Of a stretch of DNA of 59,537 nt, positions 11,069-21,746 are shown piece after piece. Source of the stretch: Peronospora farinosa (lineage: Eukaryota > Oomycota > Peronosporomycetes > Peronosporales > Peronosporaceae); NCBI GenBank assembly GCA_947646735.1, contig CANTFK010000152.1, positions 1 through 59,537 of the forward strand, written 5' to 3'. The notes beneath the pieces are model-generated. The model was given only the letters and a program-made list of their open reading frames with translations, made no database searches and was not told where the DNA came from. Each line of letters opens with the position of its first letter. Within the stretch, counting starts at the first letter, position 1. The position numbers were made by a program, and so were the translations under genes.

Positions 11069-12163
11069 ATGAAGCTTTCTCTTCTCCTCGCACTAGCTGC
11101 TTCTGTGGCTACCACAAACGCTGTTATCCCTGTCGTCCCGACAGATCGCATGTTCCAGTTCCTCCAGGAAAAGTCAAGCCTCGAGTCGGAATTAACCACG
11201 TGGAAGCAGAGCGATGCTGGTCAATTCGCCACGAAGCATGGCTTTGCTCCTGCCTCCTCTTCGAGGAATGTCGGTGCAGCAAAAGACGAGGAGCTGCGCC
11301 GATTCTTTCTGACTAAGCTACTGATTGAAGAAGTTCAAGCGACAAACCCTGAAGCTGTTTTCTCAATCGATACGCCTTTTACGCTAATGACGGAGGACGA
11401 ATTTACCAAATTCGTTGGTGAGTCGTATCAACGTAGCTCTGGTCTTCTCACGGACACCTCATCCGCTGTCGAAGTGCTCTCGAACGCGACAACCCCACCC
11501 AGTACTGACAAAGACTGGACTACGTCAGGATGTGTTGTTGGTGTCAAGAACCAAGGTCAGTGCGGTTCTTGCTGGGCATTCGCAGCCGTGGCTGCTCTCG
11601 AGAGTGCCGTTTGCCTCGCTGGGCAGCCCTTGATACCTCTTTCTGAACAGCAGGTGGTGGATTGTGACAAGACTTCGCACGCCTGTCAGGGCGGTTTCCC
11701 TGGCGATGCTTTGAACTTCATCCAGCGTTCTGGTGGTGTCTGTACGGCGAAATCCTACCCGTATGTGTCAGGGGACACAGGCGACGGCGATACGTGCCAG
11801 AAGTCATCTTGCACTCCTCAAGCTGTGACCATCCGGAACGTCGCGACGGTTCCTGAGAGCGAGAACGGCCTGCTTCTAGCTATCAGCAGCCGCCCTGTGG
11901 CCGTTGGCGTTGCAGCCGGTAACCCCACATGGAAGCAGTACAAGCGCGGAATTGTGTCGTCCTGTACGTCAAATGAACTTGATCATGCTGTCTTGGCTGT
12001 GGGCTATGGTAGCAATGGCTCGTCTTCCTACTTCAAGATCAAGAACTCGTGGGGCACCCAGTGGGGCGAGGCGGGATTTATGCGACTAAAGCGTGGTGCT
12101 GGCACTGGCAGATCCGGCACGTGCGGCATCATCGGTCGAAAGTCCGTCTACCCGCAACTGTAG
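11069..12163 (+). CDS. Secreted papain-family (C1A) cysteine protease
   Basis: A single-exon frame of 364 residues. Residues 1-18 are a signal peptide (MKLSLLLALAASVATTNA). A propeptide follows to about residue 145 and then the mature peptidase. The active site is complete: Gln162 (oxyanion hole) and Cys168 in NQGQCGSCWAF, His306 in LDHAVLAVGYG and Asn326 in IKNSWGTQWGE. Paired Cys residues fit the usual disulfides (for example in QQVVDCD and the CQGGFPGDA block). Secreted C1A proteases are expanded in oomycetes and act in nutrition or at the host interface. No RXLR or dEER motif is seen after the signal peptide. There are no introns and the gene stands alone, more than 2 kb from its neighbours. 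Confidence 0.93.
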   Translation: MKLSLLLALAASVATTNAVIPVVPTDRMFQFLQEKSSLESELTTWKQSDAGQFATKHGFAPASSSRNVGAAKDEELRRFFLTKLLIEEVQATNPEAVFSIDTPFTLMTEDEFTKFVGESYQRSSGLLTDTSSAVEVLSNATTPPSTDKDWTTSGCVVGVKNQGQCGSCWAFAAVAALESAVCLAGQPLIPLSEQQVVDCDKTSHACQGGFPGDALNFIQRSGGVCTAKSYPYVSGDTGDGDTCQKSSCTPQAVTIRNVATVPESENGLLLAISSRPVAVGVAAGNPTWKQYKRGIVSSCTSNELDHAVLAVGYGSNGSSSYFKIKNSWGTQWGEAGFMRLKRGAGTGRSGTCGIIGRKSVYPQL

Positions 12164-14251
12164 ACGAAGCGTGACCATAAAATGCAAGTACACATTTCGT
12201 AACGACTATAAGCATCACTTTTGTTATTGGATGCATAATCTGGAAGTGGCACCTGGATATTGATGTAAAACAGCTCTTTTGCAGTGTGTTTGGAGACGCT
12301 ACATGTGTACAATCGCCTATCAAGGCATTTCTTCAGGAAATGGGCAACAGCCGTAAGCATGGTGCAAAAATAAAAGCAGCTCCTCATGGTCGCATACAAT
12401 GAATATGGATAGTCTTTAGGTCTGAAGAAGACACGGCTTCGTTCGTGGGGTGTACTGGCGAGTAAGCGTAATGCAGCTTCACTTGGGAACCTGCCTCAAA
12501 CCAACCTTACAGTCATTACGCGCCTAGAACGTGTCCCAATCTTTAATCATTATGGCGGCAAGAAGTGCAGCTCTAGAATACAAGGCAGGTAGACATATTG
12601 TTGTAATAAGATGTCGGCTGAAGCTAATCGAATCAATTACAGCTACTAACATTGCACTGGCATTGCGTATCTACAAACTACTGCATACGTGAGCATTGTC
12701 AAGAAAAGTTTTCGCAGAAGTTTACAGCTCGGCTGCATTTTTAGCGGTAAATTACGCGGCCGTGTTGGTTGCTCATTTTGGTAACATCCATAATAGGCTG
12801 GCATCCCCGTGCACGTTTCATTTCGCTACATGCTCAAATGTGAAAGTAGGTTTTCTAAGTCGGCAAGTGCAAGTAAGTTTCTTGAGTTGGAGGATTATTC
12901 AATATGATACTGGAATTAAGGCCTGATTATCATTGTCATGGGCAAAGAGGCAGATGAGCTTTCAACAACCTATGAGACAAGCTAATGTCATCTATATATA
13001 AAAGAAGGCAGCCTCTACGAGGCCACAGATAATTGACCCTGCCAATCACAGCTCAGAATATTCAATGTAACTACGCACTCCAGCCAATCAAATTACTTGC
13101 TTACTTGTACGCACGGAGCTACTGCGTTTCGTGGATTTTTTCTTCTAGCGTAACTACGGAGCTCTTTGTTCTAAGCGTCCAGCTGCTATCTATTTATAAT
13201 ATAGAATCACTCTAAGAATCCAGATATTAGAATGGTGGTTGCTGTTAATGAGCATCCTCGACAGGGTGACGTTTTGCTGCCGCGAGAAATTGGCTTCGAC
13301 CACACAATACTCCAACTGCTGACAAAATTGGCGCAATCATGGTGAGCGACGGCCATAATGGCAGCATCTCTGATAGGGTCATTATTGAAAGCGTCGGAAT
13401 GATGGAGGGTTGCATTCAGCATACACTCCACTACATTTCTCTTATTTCCTGTTGGGCGACACGGTCGATTTTCAGCAATGCCGCTGCGGAATTTTGTCTA
13501 TGACGAAAAAGAGAGTCGAGGTTTCAATGTAAATGATAAAGCTTCTGTACGTGGGAGAGATTCGGAAATTAGAAATGCAATACTATTCGTATATGGACAG
13601 CATTTACATTGGTCGGACTTGTTGATGCATGGGCGTAAACCAAGCAAGTTCGCTTGCAGTTCATCTCCAGCAACCAAATTGATCTGCGTTGTGAGCTTTG
13701 CTCGGTAATTATGGACGCAGTAAATGAGGATAATCACAGTGCGGCACGAGTTGGCCGCAAAGTGATTATACCCTCCTGTTTTGCAAACAGCGATCGTCAG
13801 ATGAGCCAGCTGTACAGGACACCAAGGCTATCGTGTGTAATTATGGCCGACCGGACCTTTTATGACGTTTAGGTGCATTACAAAGTGCCCTAGATCACAG
13901 CCGAGCTTAAGCCAGAGCAACAGCCTTGTGGTGGAGTGGCGATCGCAACAATTTTCTTCTTCAAAGCCTCATGATCGTACGGGCTTGGTGGCAAGAGGGT
14001 TTTAACATCAAATTACAGGAGCTTTGGATTTTATCGAGCGAAAAAAACTTTGATAAGGTCATTTAGTTTATTGAGGAAAAAAGGCCCTCCCCACGCACAC
14101 ATCCTTATTACCTGGATGAGGCATCCAAGCTCCGTACGCTACATCAGATAGATTCGGCAGTCTCCGCAGAGATCCCTGACCCAGACACCCATCCTGATGC
14201 ATATTAGACAGTGACGCGTTGTTTGTTCCATGGAGCGCGTGGCATAGAAAT
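12164..14251. other. Intergenic, no gene recognised
   Basis: Several frames of 60-85 codons occur on both strands without domains, signal peptides or consistent splice signals. A TATA-like ATCTATATATAAA lies near 12990, but no convincing gene follows it. This is the left flank of element A. Confidence 0.4.
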
Positions 14252-14573
14252 TGTAACGGGCTAAGGACCCGTTACCGTCTTACACTAAAAGGCGTTGAGG
14301 AAGCGCTCTTAATTAACTCGTAAATATAACTCTGTCTTATTTTGTTTTAGTTTTAATTCGCAGTAAGTGCGAATATGTTCCCTAGCTCATGGGAACCACT
14401 CAATATGGAAGTCAATTTATTATTGGCTAATTATTGGGTCTGGCACCCCAATAATAAACCAATAATAGAATGACGCGCAGTATCCGCTAATCGGCTACTG
14501 ACCTATGCCTACTTATGTAATAATGTATTAATCCTATAACTACTTATGTAATACTGTAGGTAGACCCATTACA
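14252..14573 (-). repeat. 3' LTR of element A
   Basis: 322 bp, TG...CA ends (TGTAATGGG to CCCGTTACA on the minus strand). It differs from the 5' LTR at 21428-21746 mainly in its first 140 bp. AT-rich U3-like sequence with repeated ATTATTGG motifs matches the other LTRs of the family. Confidence 0.92.
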
Positions 14574-14591
14574 TCACCCCCCCCCCTCTTT
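14574..14591 (-). promoter_or_regulatory. Polypurine tract of element A
   Basis: The minus strand reads AAAGAG followed by a run of about ten G, then TGA, directly abutting the 3' LTR. The same site in element B is AAAGAGGGGGGTGA at 58969-58982. This is the usual plus-strand primer of LTR elements. Confidence 0.8.
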
Positions 14592-14660
14592 AAGTTGCGC
14601 TTACCTCAACGTAAGTGCGAATCTCAGAAAGCTTCTTCGATCAGCGGCCTAACTCCGAAC

Positions 14661-14686
14661 CTGCTCAGTTAGACTTAACTGAGCAG
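14661..14686. repeat. Perfect 11-bp-stem hairpin before antisense start codon (A)
   Basis: CTGCTCAGTTA and its exact reverse complement are separated by GACT, one base before the ATG at 14688. The element B counterpart is at 58872-58897 with loop AGTC as read on the plus strand. Confidence 0.85.
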
Positions 14687-14687
14687 C

Positions 14688-16094
14688 ATGGACCCTAGGC
14701 GTCCACGAAACAATGTCTCTGACAACCAGAACTGGGAACACCAAGCGACAATTCGTAGAGAACAGGCGCCGCAGGTCATGGATGGGGACTCGAAACCGTG
14801 GCGCTTGTATGGTCTTGAAGGTGCTGTCGGATACAAGCCACTGGAGGTCATGAAGGACTTTTCACGCGATACCGTACAGTGAGAGGCAAGGCGATGAACA
14901 ACGCATATACCGACGATGCGTTGTAGAGGTCTTGGTGTGCCTTCATCAGGCGCTGGAACGCGAGCCGACGTGAAGGAACGTCCTTCACGTCCTGGTTAGA
15001 CGGTCGCGAGGGAGCGCGTGATAGACACGCTATTGGCGACCTGCGCCGGCGCATCTGTCGTATGACTTGTGACGAGTATCACCTTTGTTACGTCCACATT
15101 CGTGAGGGATTTCCAACGTGCAACGTGGGCAGATCGCGACCGGTCCGGCAGGAATGGGACGACTTGGTGTGTGTGCGAGGCATGCCCGATCATATTCGTC
15201 CATGGATTGCCCGTTATGAGAGAAGCCTTTCGGAGCTCCAGGTGTCCGAGCTACGGCGAGTGAGAGCGCGTCCTTACGATCGCCGAGGGCATTCACGTAG
15301 CCGAGGTCGTCAACCGTATCATCCATATGCTCCCGAGCCTCGTAATAGGTCTCGGTGTCGGAGTCGCTCGGGAGGTCGTCGCGGTTTCGTTGCTCGTGAG
15401 CATCACGGCTCGCGATATCGGGGATGAAACCGGCAGCGTCGGTCGCGATCACGGTCTTTCTACGGGATTCGTAGCCCTCGACCACGTCCGGGACATCTTG
15501 GGACAGCGTACTCGATGGCTCCCATGTATCGTCCGCCGGGAAATATATCCCAACCAGTGAACCCTGTAATGTTTCTCGACACGCTTCTTCATGGGCGCCG
15601 AGTTATTACTTGGCGCCTGGGGCTTGTGATCCTCGTGATCGACAATACGGTTGAAAATCCAGCGTCGCGCACCCGATGCATCAACTAAGGGAGGAGGAGC
15701 ATCACGACGGAAGACCTCTGGCGATGAGCGCCGATTCTTGCAATCGGCGCATGTACAGTCGAATGATGAGCTGCGCCTACTTCGCGCTGAAGCCGAGGAA
15801 TCGAAGAATGCCCTACTTGATGCTCGCGAGATGGCTGAGAGAGCTCAAGATTGTGCGGATGCTGCGACTGAGGCTGCTGAGCGGACTCGACGTGAGCAGC
15901 TGATACTGGTTGAGCGCCTACGTCAACTTGAGACGACTGCGTTCGGAGGACCCCAGCAGATCGAGTCTGCACGCGTTCGGGCAGGACTTGGTCCCAGTCG
16001 TCGTCAACGTCGTCGTCAAGGGATGTCGGATTTCGAGCCGGCACAGAAGAGCGGGGAAGATTCGAAGGGAGATCCGCCGGCAGGTAAGCCTTGA
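14688..16094 (+). pseudogene. Antisense reading block of element A (accessory ORF remnant)
   Basis: Opposite in strand to gag-pol, between integrase and 3' LTR. Three open pieces follow in order. 14688-14882 is 64 codons starting MDPRRPRNNVSDNQNWEH. 14888-15427, after a shared TAG, holds a Trp-containing stretch, a cysteine cluster (CRMTCDEYHLC) and then an Arg/Ser-rich run (RGHSRSRGRQPYHPY). About 15651-16094 is rich in heptad-like coiled coil (LRAEAEESKNALLDAREMAE) with the tail QGMSDFEPAQKSGEDSK. The phases differ, so at least two frameshifts have occurred. All three segments have counterparts in element B. The last overlaps the antisense of the integrase tail. I know no family for it. Antisense accessory ORFs in this position are known in the plant Tat lineage of Ty3/Gypsy; relation to those is inference. 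Confidence 0.5.
14967..14991. repeat. Perfect 11-bp-stem hairpin in accessory block (A)
   Basis: GACGTGAAGGA and its exact reverse complement are separated by ACG. Element B has the same inverted repeat at 58567-58591. Confidence 0.8.
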
Positions 16095-16128
16095 GGCGCC
16101 CGACGTAGAACGTCGGGTGCAAACGCAT
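15685..16128 (-). pseudogene. Integrase C-terminal tail of element A
   Basis: The frame begins MRLHPTFYVGRLKAYLP, the SH3-like end of Gypsy integrases, then an acidic run (LDDDVDDDWDQV), then a Gln/Ser/His-rich stretch with no family match. In element B the frame ends with TAG straight after the acidic run (57582-57584), so the genuine pol end is probably there. The remaining open sense frame in A may be chance, lying opposite the antisense coiled-coil frame. Confidence 0.6.
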
Positions 16129-16149
16129 AGATGTAGGTATGTCTAGCGT

Positions 16150-17391
16150 TTAAGCTTCACCATGCAACTTAAAAACCCGAAATAGGACAATAGATCTTGG
16201 GGCTAACTTATTAGCGCCCAAATTCGTCACTGAGGTGTTCGGTAATCCACTTGTTGATAACAATACTCTGTCACCTTCTCGAAATATCAACATATTCTTT
16301 CGACCTCTTCTGTCTGCATTCTCCTTTTGCTTGTCGACTGCCTCTTGTAACACATCACGCACAAAACGCGTGATTCCTTGTCGTAATAGTAGAAATTCGG
16401 TTACTACAGCCGAACTTACAGGCGACGTATGTTCTTTTGGAGCAAAATTGGCAACGGAAGATGCGATGGAAAGCATCGCGTCAGGAGTCGATATGCCGTT
16501 GGCCACAAAATTACCAGTAGTAGGTGCATCGGCAGCAACCTTATGCGCATCGTAATCACTCAGCAATAGTTTCGGCGCAATTCCATCCGTAGATACTCCC
16601 CCACCAAGCTTGGAGACTGGGTGTTCTGAAGCTGAGAGAGCAAGCAGCGCCGGAACGCGAGGATGCCTCGCGTTGTTAACGAAAAAGGGCGTCAACCCGG
16701 TTGACGCATGGACAGCATTGTTGATTGCAAACTCTGCAAGTGGAAGAAATGAACTCCATGACGAGAACGATGTTGCATAACTGCGCAAGACATCTTCGAG
16801 CACTCTGTTCACACGCTCCGTTTGCCCATCCGTCTCTGGATGGGCTGCCGTAGACATGAGCAACCGCGTGCCTAATAGCCGGAATAATTCGGCTCAGAAA
16901 GCCGAAGTGAAACGCGGGCCACGGTCCGAAACAATAGATTCTGGCAAGCCGTGATGGCTGAAGATAAGATCAATGAAGATCGTCGCTGTCGTCTCCGCCG
17001 TAATGTTGGCGGAGACCGGAGCAAAATGCACCATTTTGCTGAATCGATCCACTAGAACCAATACGCCCGTGCGTTTCTGTTCATCCGGTGGAAGGCCAAA
17101 GATAAAATCCATGCTGACCGAGCGCCAGGCTTCCGTAGCAATCGAAAGCGGACGCAATGGGGCTTGTGAAGACGGCGCAGGCTTCACACGCTGACATGTT
17201 TCACAGGAGCGCACCCATTTCTGGATGTATTTATACATTCGCGGCCAGAAGAATACGCGAGAAATAGCTGCAAACGTCTTCTCGCGACCCAGGTGTCCGC
17301 CAGCTGGGCTGTCGTGAAATTCATGAACCAATAGGGCTCGAAGGTCGTCATCAGCAGGGATGACAACACGCGGGGAATCAAAGACGTCCAT
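16150..17391 (-). pseudogene. Integrase of element A
   Basis: 17391 to 16894 encodes the H2C2 zinc domain (HDSPAGGHLGREKTF, then CETCQRVKP) and the catalytic core with the first two acidic residues, in VSMDFIFGLP and SIVSDRGPRF. A TGA at about 16897 follows FTSAF where the family has Trp. The frame then continues through LLMSTAAHPETDGQTERVNR, which supplies the catalytic Glu, to the core's end and the VLLSTSGLPNTSVTNLG block. The C-terminal tail (MRLHPTFYVGRLK) follows in another frame at 16128. No chromodomain is visible. The same TGA occurs in element B. Confidence 0.88.
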
Positions 17392-17413
17392 TGTGTACGT
17401 CAGCTACGACCCG

Positions 17414-18163
17414 TCAAGTGCGTAACGCTTGATGATATCGCTCCCACTTTGGCTTCGTCAACTTCGCGAGTAATTTTTCGCTCGGGTCCCTGAGATAGTT
17501 GATGATTCCTGCATAGAAGGAATCATTCGCGTAGGATTCAGCGATCTGAGTTCGGATCGAAAGCACGGGGGTCGAAATCACCGCATTAAGTCCCAGTTCA
17601 ATACAACACACACAGATATCTTCGTCGTCATCAACATACTCCGTTTGATGACCTATGTCGCGCCGAGGATCGTAATCAGGAAGACGAGAAAGCGCATCGG
17701 CGAGAATGTTATTCTTGCCAGGCTTGTAATGCACCACAAAATTATACTCGGCAAAAAATGACAACCACCGTGCCATACGCTGGAACAAGTGAGGACTCTT
17801 GACGGCGGTACGCAATGATGCGTGATCTGTGTAGATAGAAAACATCTTTTCACCGAGCAAATATACTCTAAACTTGATTAGCGCGTAACGCATAGCCAAA
17901 AGTTCCTTGTCGTGTACCGGATAATTTTTCTCAGCAGGTTTCATCTGTCGTGATTGAAAACTCACGACGCGCTCTCGACCCTCATCGTCAAATTGCATGA
18001 GGGCACATCCTATAGCGAAATTGCTCGCGTCACACACGACGTGGAATGGCTTAGAGTCATCAGGTAACATCAGCACCGATGCCTCGGACAAGCTCTTCTT
18101 TACGGAGTCGAAGGCAGATTGATTTTCTGCCGTCCATAACCATACCGCATCTTTCTTGAGCAA
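17414..18163 (-). pseudogene. RNase H domain of element A
   Basis: An open frame of about 249 codons. It starts in the RT thumb/connection (WLWTAENQSAFDSVKKSLSEA), then the Ty3-type RNase H with catalytic acids in VVCDASNFAIGCALMQ, KELLAMRYALIKFRVYL and IYTDHASLRTA, and ends at FVVHYKPGKNNILADALSRLPDYD. It is separated from RT by a one-base deletion and a TAA near 18163-18214, where element B still reads through (ANYLHKYTKNYAEL). Confidence 0.88.
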
Positions 18164-18213
18164 AGTCGATAATGCTGAATTAGCTCAGCATAGTTCTTTG
18201 TATACTTATGCAA

Positions 18214-19365
18214 TTAATTCGCCAGACCGAGCCATTGACGTAATTCAGTTTGGTTCCTGGGCGTTGGCCAGGAACAGATCGATGAGATCTTCTCAGGATC
18301 AGCGCGGACACCTTCCTTGCTGACGTAGCAACCGAGTACTGGAATCTCGGGAGCGCAGAAGACACATTTCTTCAAATTCGCATACAATTTATTCTCGCGC
18401 ATAACTTGAAACACCTGTTTCAAGTGTCGAAGGTGTACCTCCGTAGCGCTGAGCTTTTGCTTAGCGCGGCTGTGAACAAAAATGTCGTCGAAGTAGCTCG
18501 GTGCAAAGTCGCGAAGTGGGCGAAGTACTTGTGTCACCATCCGATTGAACGTAGCTGGAGCATTCTTAAGACCTTGTGGCATGACTAACCACTCCCAAAG
18601 CATCCCGCTTGGGGTGCTGACCGCAGTGAACGGAATGTCACTGTCCCTCATTAGGATCTGATAGAAACCGTCTGTCAGATCTATGGCGCTGTAGATCTCG
18701 CTCCCGGACATGGTATTTAATACCATGTCTTTTCGAGGGATAGGCGTTTGAGCCGGGATAGTAGCTTCATTCAGCTTGTTGAAGGCGTGCACAATGCGCC
18801 AACCTCCAGTGGCTTTCTTCACACAGAAAGTCGGACTCGAATGTGGTGAGATACTCTCGCGGACATGGCCAGCCTTGCGGCGACCATCGAAAAATTCATC
18901 TATAGCGATGACTTGGTCGCGCGGTAACGGCCTCTGCCATGTCACGCAGTATTTCGATCCTGGCACGAGATCTATCTCGTGCCGCACACCACGATCTGCC
19001 GGAAGCTCAGCTGAAATTTTCTCTGTAAAAATATCGGCGTACTCACGGGCGATATTGTATACAGGGCTGCCCGAAGCACGAAGAGCATCCCAAGACTGTG
19101 CCGCGAAGCGTTCTTCGCGCGCTGATGTATGCTCGGCGCTCTTCGGGCGAGCCTCCAGAACTTCTTCACTGGCTGCTTCGGTGGCTGAAACGATGCACAC
19201 TTGCTCGATGTCGCCGGCCTTGAGATCATGAAGGAAGTCTTTCCATGTAAGGTCCGGCAGAGATGTGATATCTGCAGCAGTGCACGGTGGGCTCGCTACC
19301 TCAATGTAGCGGCCACGATGTGGGGATCCCTCCACATATTCAAGTGCACATACGGATTCCGTCAC
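18214..19365 (-). pseudogene. Reverse transcriptase of element A
   Basis: 383 open codons, the best preserved pol segment. RT blocks appear in order: KYCVTWQRPLPRDQV, SSPTFCVKKATGGWRIVHAFNKLN, YSAIDLTDGFYQILMR, the TPSGMLWEWLVMPQGLKNAPATFNR block, and the catalytic YFDDIFVHSR. The frame closes at QTELRQWLGLAN just before a TAA. It has no ATG of its own, as expected for a polyprotein segment. Confidence 0.9.
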
Positions 19366-20211
19366 TACGGAATCAGCTGCATCAGCGTCTTGACGTGATT
19401 ATCGCCGTCTCGGTGATGGTGTGCTCCTTTCTTGCGATTCTCTTGCATCTCGAGCCCCTGCTCGAGACTGGCACGTCGCTATCACAATACCCCCCTCTAT
19501 ACGTGGGAGCTCTGTCTCCACCACGTCGGTCTCATGCGGATCAATAGTCCGCCCAATCTCGTCAATCAAAAGCGGGAGCTCGTCTTCGACCGCTTCACTT
19601 GTTTGCGGGAGCCTCTACTCGTCCGATGTACTTGGGAGCGGGAGCCCCTGCTCGACCGCCTCGTTGAGAATCAAGAACCCCTGTTCGACCGATGTCTGTG
19701 TGTGCGGGAACCGCTGTTCGACCGCCTCGTTGTGTGGCTCCGTCAGTGTAACGGACCATACTGCGCACAGAGGGCCATCGCTCTCTATGTGCTGACTACT
19801 AGTCGTGGCGAGTTCGTTCACGACCCTGACGTGAGGCCAATCGGATGAAGCGACCAACAAATGTGTGAACACTTCACTGACGTCATAACCGCTTCGTCGT
19901 TTGACGGACCGAGATAGCCAATCTATCTTCGACTGATACCGTGACAGCCACGGTATCCTAAGTATGCAATCATATGCATAGTTCATCTCGTACACCAAAA
20001 ATTCGTCATTACTCTGGAAACCATCGAAAGTGTACGGTAAAACCACTATTTTACGCGGGACACGTTTTAGTTGTTCATCAGTAAGTTTAACAACGATGTC
20101 ACCTGGACCTTCTCGAACCATGACAGTCGACGGGAGAAGGGACAAACAGGATGCACAAAGGAAGTTGTTGGAAGCGCCAGAATCCAAAAACGCTCGGAGT
20201 GGTCGCTTCAC
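19366..20211 (-). pseudogene. Aspartic protease and linker of element A
   Basis: The 198-codon frame 20211-19615 has the retropepsin motif FLDSGASNNFL near its start, then VVLPYTFDGFQSNDEFLVYEM and CILRIPWLSRYQSKIDWLSR, matching the Gypsy protease fold. A Glu/Gln-rich linker with repeated EAVEQG(L/F)P-type units follows toward RT. Element B has the same protein with a single residue changed (NEAVEQG to NEAFEQG). Confidence 0.85.
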
Positions 20212-20360
20212 TCCAGCGACGATGAGACTGATAATAATCAGTCTCTAATCAACGCGCATGGTGGTGGCATTGAAGTGGGTATGAATCACTTTGGGGCTAG
20301 GAGCCCGAGCTGCCACCTAAGTACTCGGGGCTCCATTTCTGCCAGTAGGGCGCCCCACGT

Positions 20361-21401
20361 CTACTGGAACAGCTCATTTTTGGCGAGACCACCGACGACA
20401 CAGCGTCTCCTCGTGAGACAGCTGTGTTCATAATCACCGGCGCAGGTGCACGACAGACAGCCGCACGATGGCCTGTTTTCCACAGCGAAAAAACACTTCA
20501 TCGTGTTAGGATTGCGAATGTCGCGGCTTAATGATTTACCGCGACCACGAGAGGACTCAATTGCATCAATTTCCATTGGCTCTGGACCAGACCTCCGAGA
20601 ATGTTGTGACGCTGCGTGCAGGTACGACGACGCGACAGTGTAATCTTCACGTAGCGCGGGGGGAAATGCCTCCTCGAGGAACTTTGGCTCAGCACGTGTG
20701 AGACAGTAACGCGTCATGCCCTCTTGCATACCAAAAATAAAGACATTGACTTGTGAAGCCATTTCGATCGGCTGCGTGGTAATGCACGAAGCAAGATGAC
20801 GTGTCTTCTGCACGTAGTCACGCATCGACAGCTTGCATTGTCGGAGTGAGAAGAAATCTGCACGTAAGCGAGGTTCATCTTGAGGGGGATCAAAAGCCAG
20901 TCGTAAGTCACGCTGGATATCGTCCAGCGTAGGAAACGCCGACTCACCTACGACGAGCTTTCCGAGAGCCCATTCCTTGGCTTTGCCAGCAAGACGAGAC
21001 AACAGGAAATTGACCTTGGCCGTCGGAGCGTCAATTAATCGTGACGCGATTGCAATATCCACCTCGCGAAACCAGCGATTTAGGGGAAGACGATCCGGAC
21101 CATCACCGGAGTACTTTGACGTCTCCATCTTGATAGCGTCATGGTGCGAAGTGCGCGAGGGAGTCAATACTCGCCGATTCGCTTCGGCGAGCTCGCGCAC
21201 CATAAAGTCTTGGATGGCGGCACGTTGATCATCAGGCGTCGCTGTGCTCAGCAGCGACGTCACGATAGTTTCACCAGACACCGCCGCGAGGCGATGTAGT
21301 TCCTGCCACTCTACCGAGGTGAGATGTGGAAAATCAGAATGCTCCAGCGAGACCGCTGGAGCCACCGAAGACTCGCCCATGTTCATCTCGAATCTAGTCA
21401 T
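20361..21401 (-). pseudogene. Gag of element A, frameshifted in the zinc knuckle
   Basis: The ATG at 21401 lies 26 bp inside the 5' LTR. The capsid region includes [58 protein letters not shown] and [21 protein letters not shown], the standard retrotransposon gag order. The CCHC knuckle is destroyed by small indels after MKCF. In element B it is intact ([14 protein letters not shown]) but B has its own frameshift further upstream. Confidence 0.88.
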
Positions 21402-21405
21402 TGAA

Positions 21406-21427
21406 AGGACTACAAAGTGCTACCAGG
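21406..21427 (-). promoter_or_regulatory. Primer-binding site of element A
   Basis: The minus strand reads CCTGGTAGCACTTTGTAGTCC directly after the LTR. TGGTAGCACTT also follows the LTRs of elements B and D, with close variants in 1 and C. The initial TGG fits pairing with a tRNA CCA end. Which tRNA is not determined. Confidence 0.7.
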
Positions 21428-21746
21428 TGTAACGGGCTAAGGACCCGTTACCGTCTTACACTAAAAGGGCGTTGAGGAAGCGCTCTTAATTAACTCGTAA
21501 ATATAACTCTGTTTTATTTTTGTTTTAGTTTTAATTCGCAGTAAGTGCGAATATGTTCCCTAGCTCATGGGAACCACTCAATATGGAAGTCAATTTATTA
21601 TTGGCTAATTATTGGGTCTGGCACCCCAATAATAAACCAATAATAGAATGACGCGCAGTATCCGCTAATCGGCTACTGACCTATGCCTACTTATGTAATT
21701 ATGTATTAATCCTATAACTACTCATGTAACAGGTTGCCCCGTTACA
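21428..21746 (-). repeat. 5' LTR of element A
   Basis: 319 bp, TG...CA ends. From about 140 bp inward to its 3' end it is identical by eye to the 5' LTR of element B (51837-52155); the first 140 bp differ at several positions. Confidence 0.92.

Larger units (their letters stand above)
14252..21746 (-). mobile_element. Element A: Ty3/Gypsy retrotransposon with both LTRs
   Basis: About 7.5 kb on the minus strand, bounded by LTRs at 21428-21746 (5') and 14252-14573 (3'). The order is primer-binding site, gag, protease, RT, RNase H, integrase, an antisense-reading block, polypurine tract and LTR. No matching target duplication flanks it (GAAAT on the left, AGAGT on the right). It is close kin to element B at 51837-59301, in inverted orientation. 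Coding parts are mostly open, but gag breaks in the zinc knuckle, pol breaks at the RT/RNase H junction, and integrase has a TGA, so it is not autonomous as it stands. Confidence 0.93.

Noticed and set aside
11069..12163. RXLR-type effector in the cysteine protease gene
   Set aside because: No RXLR or EER motif lies between the signal peptide and the peptidase; ELRRFF at residues 75-80 is not such a motif.
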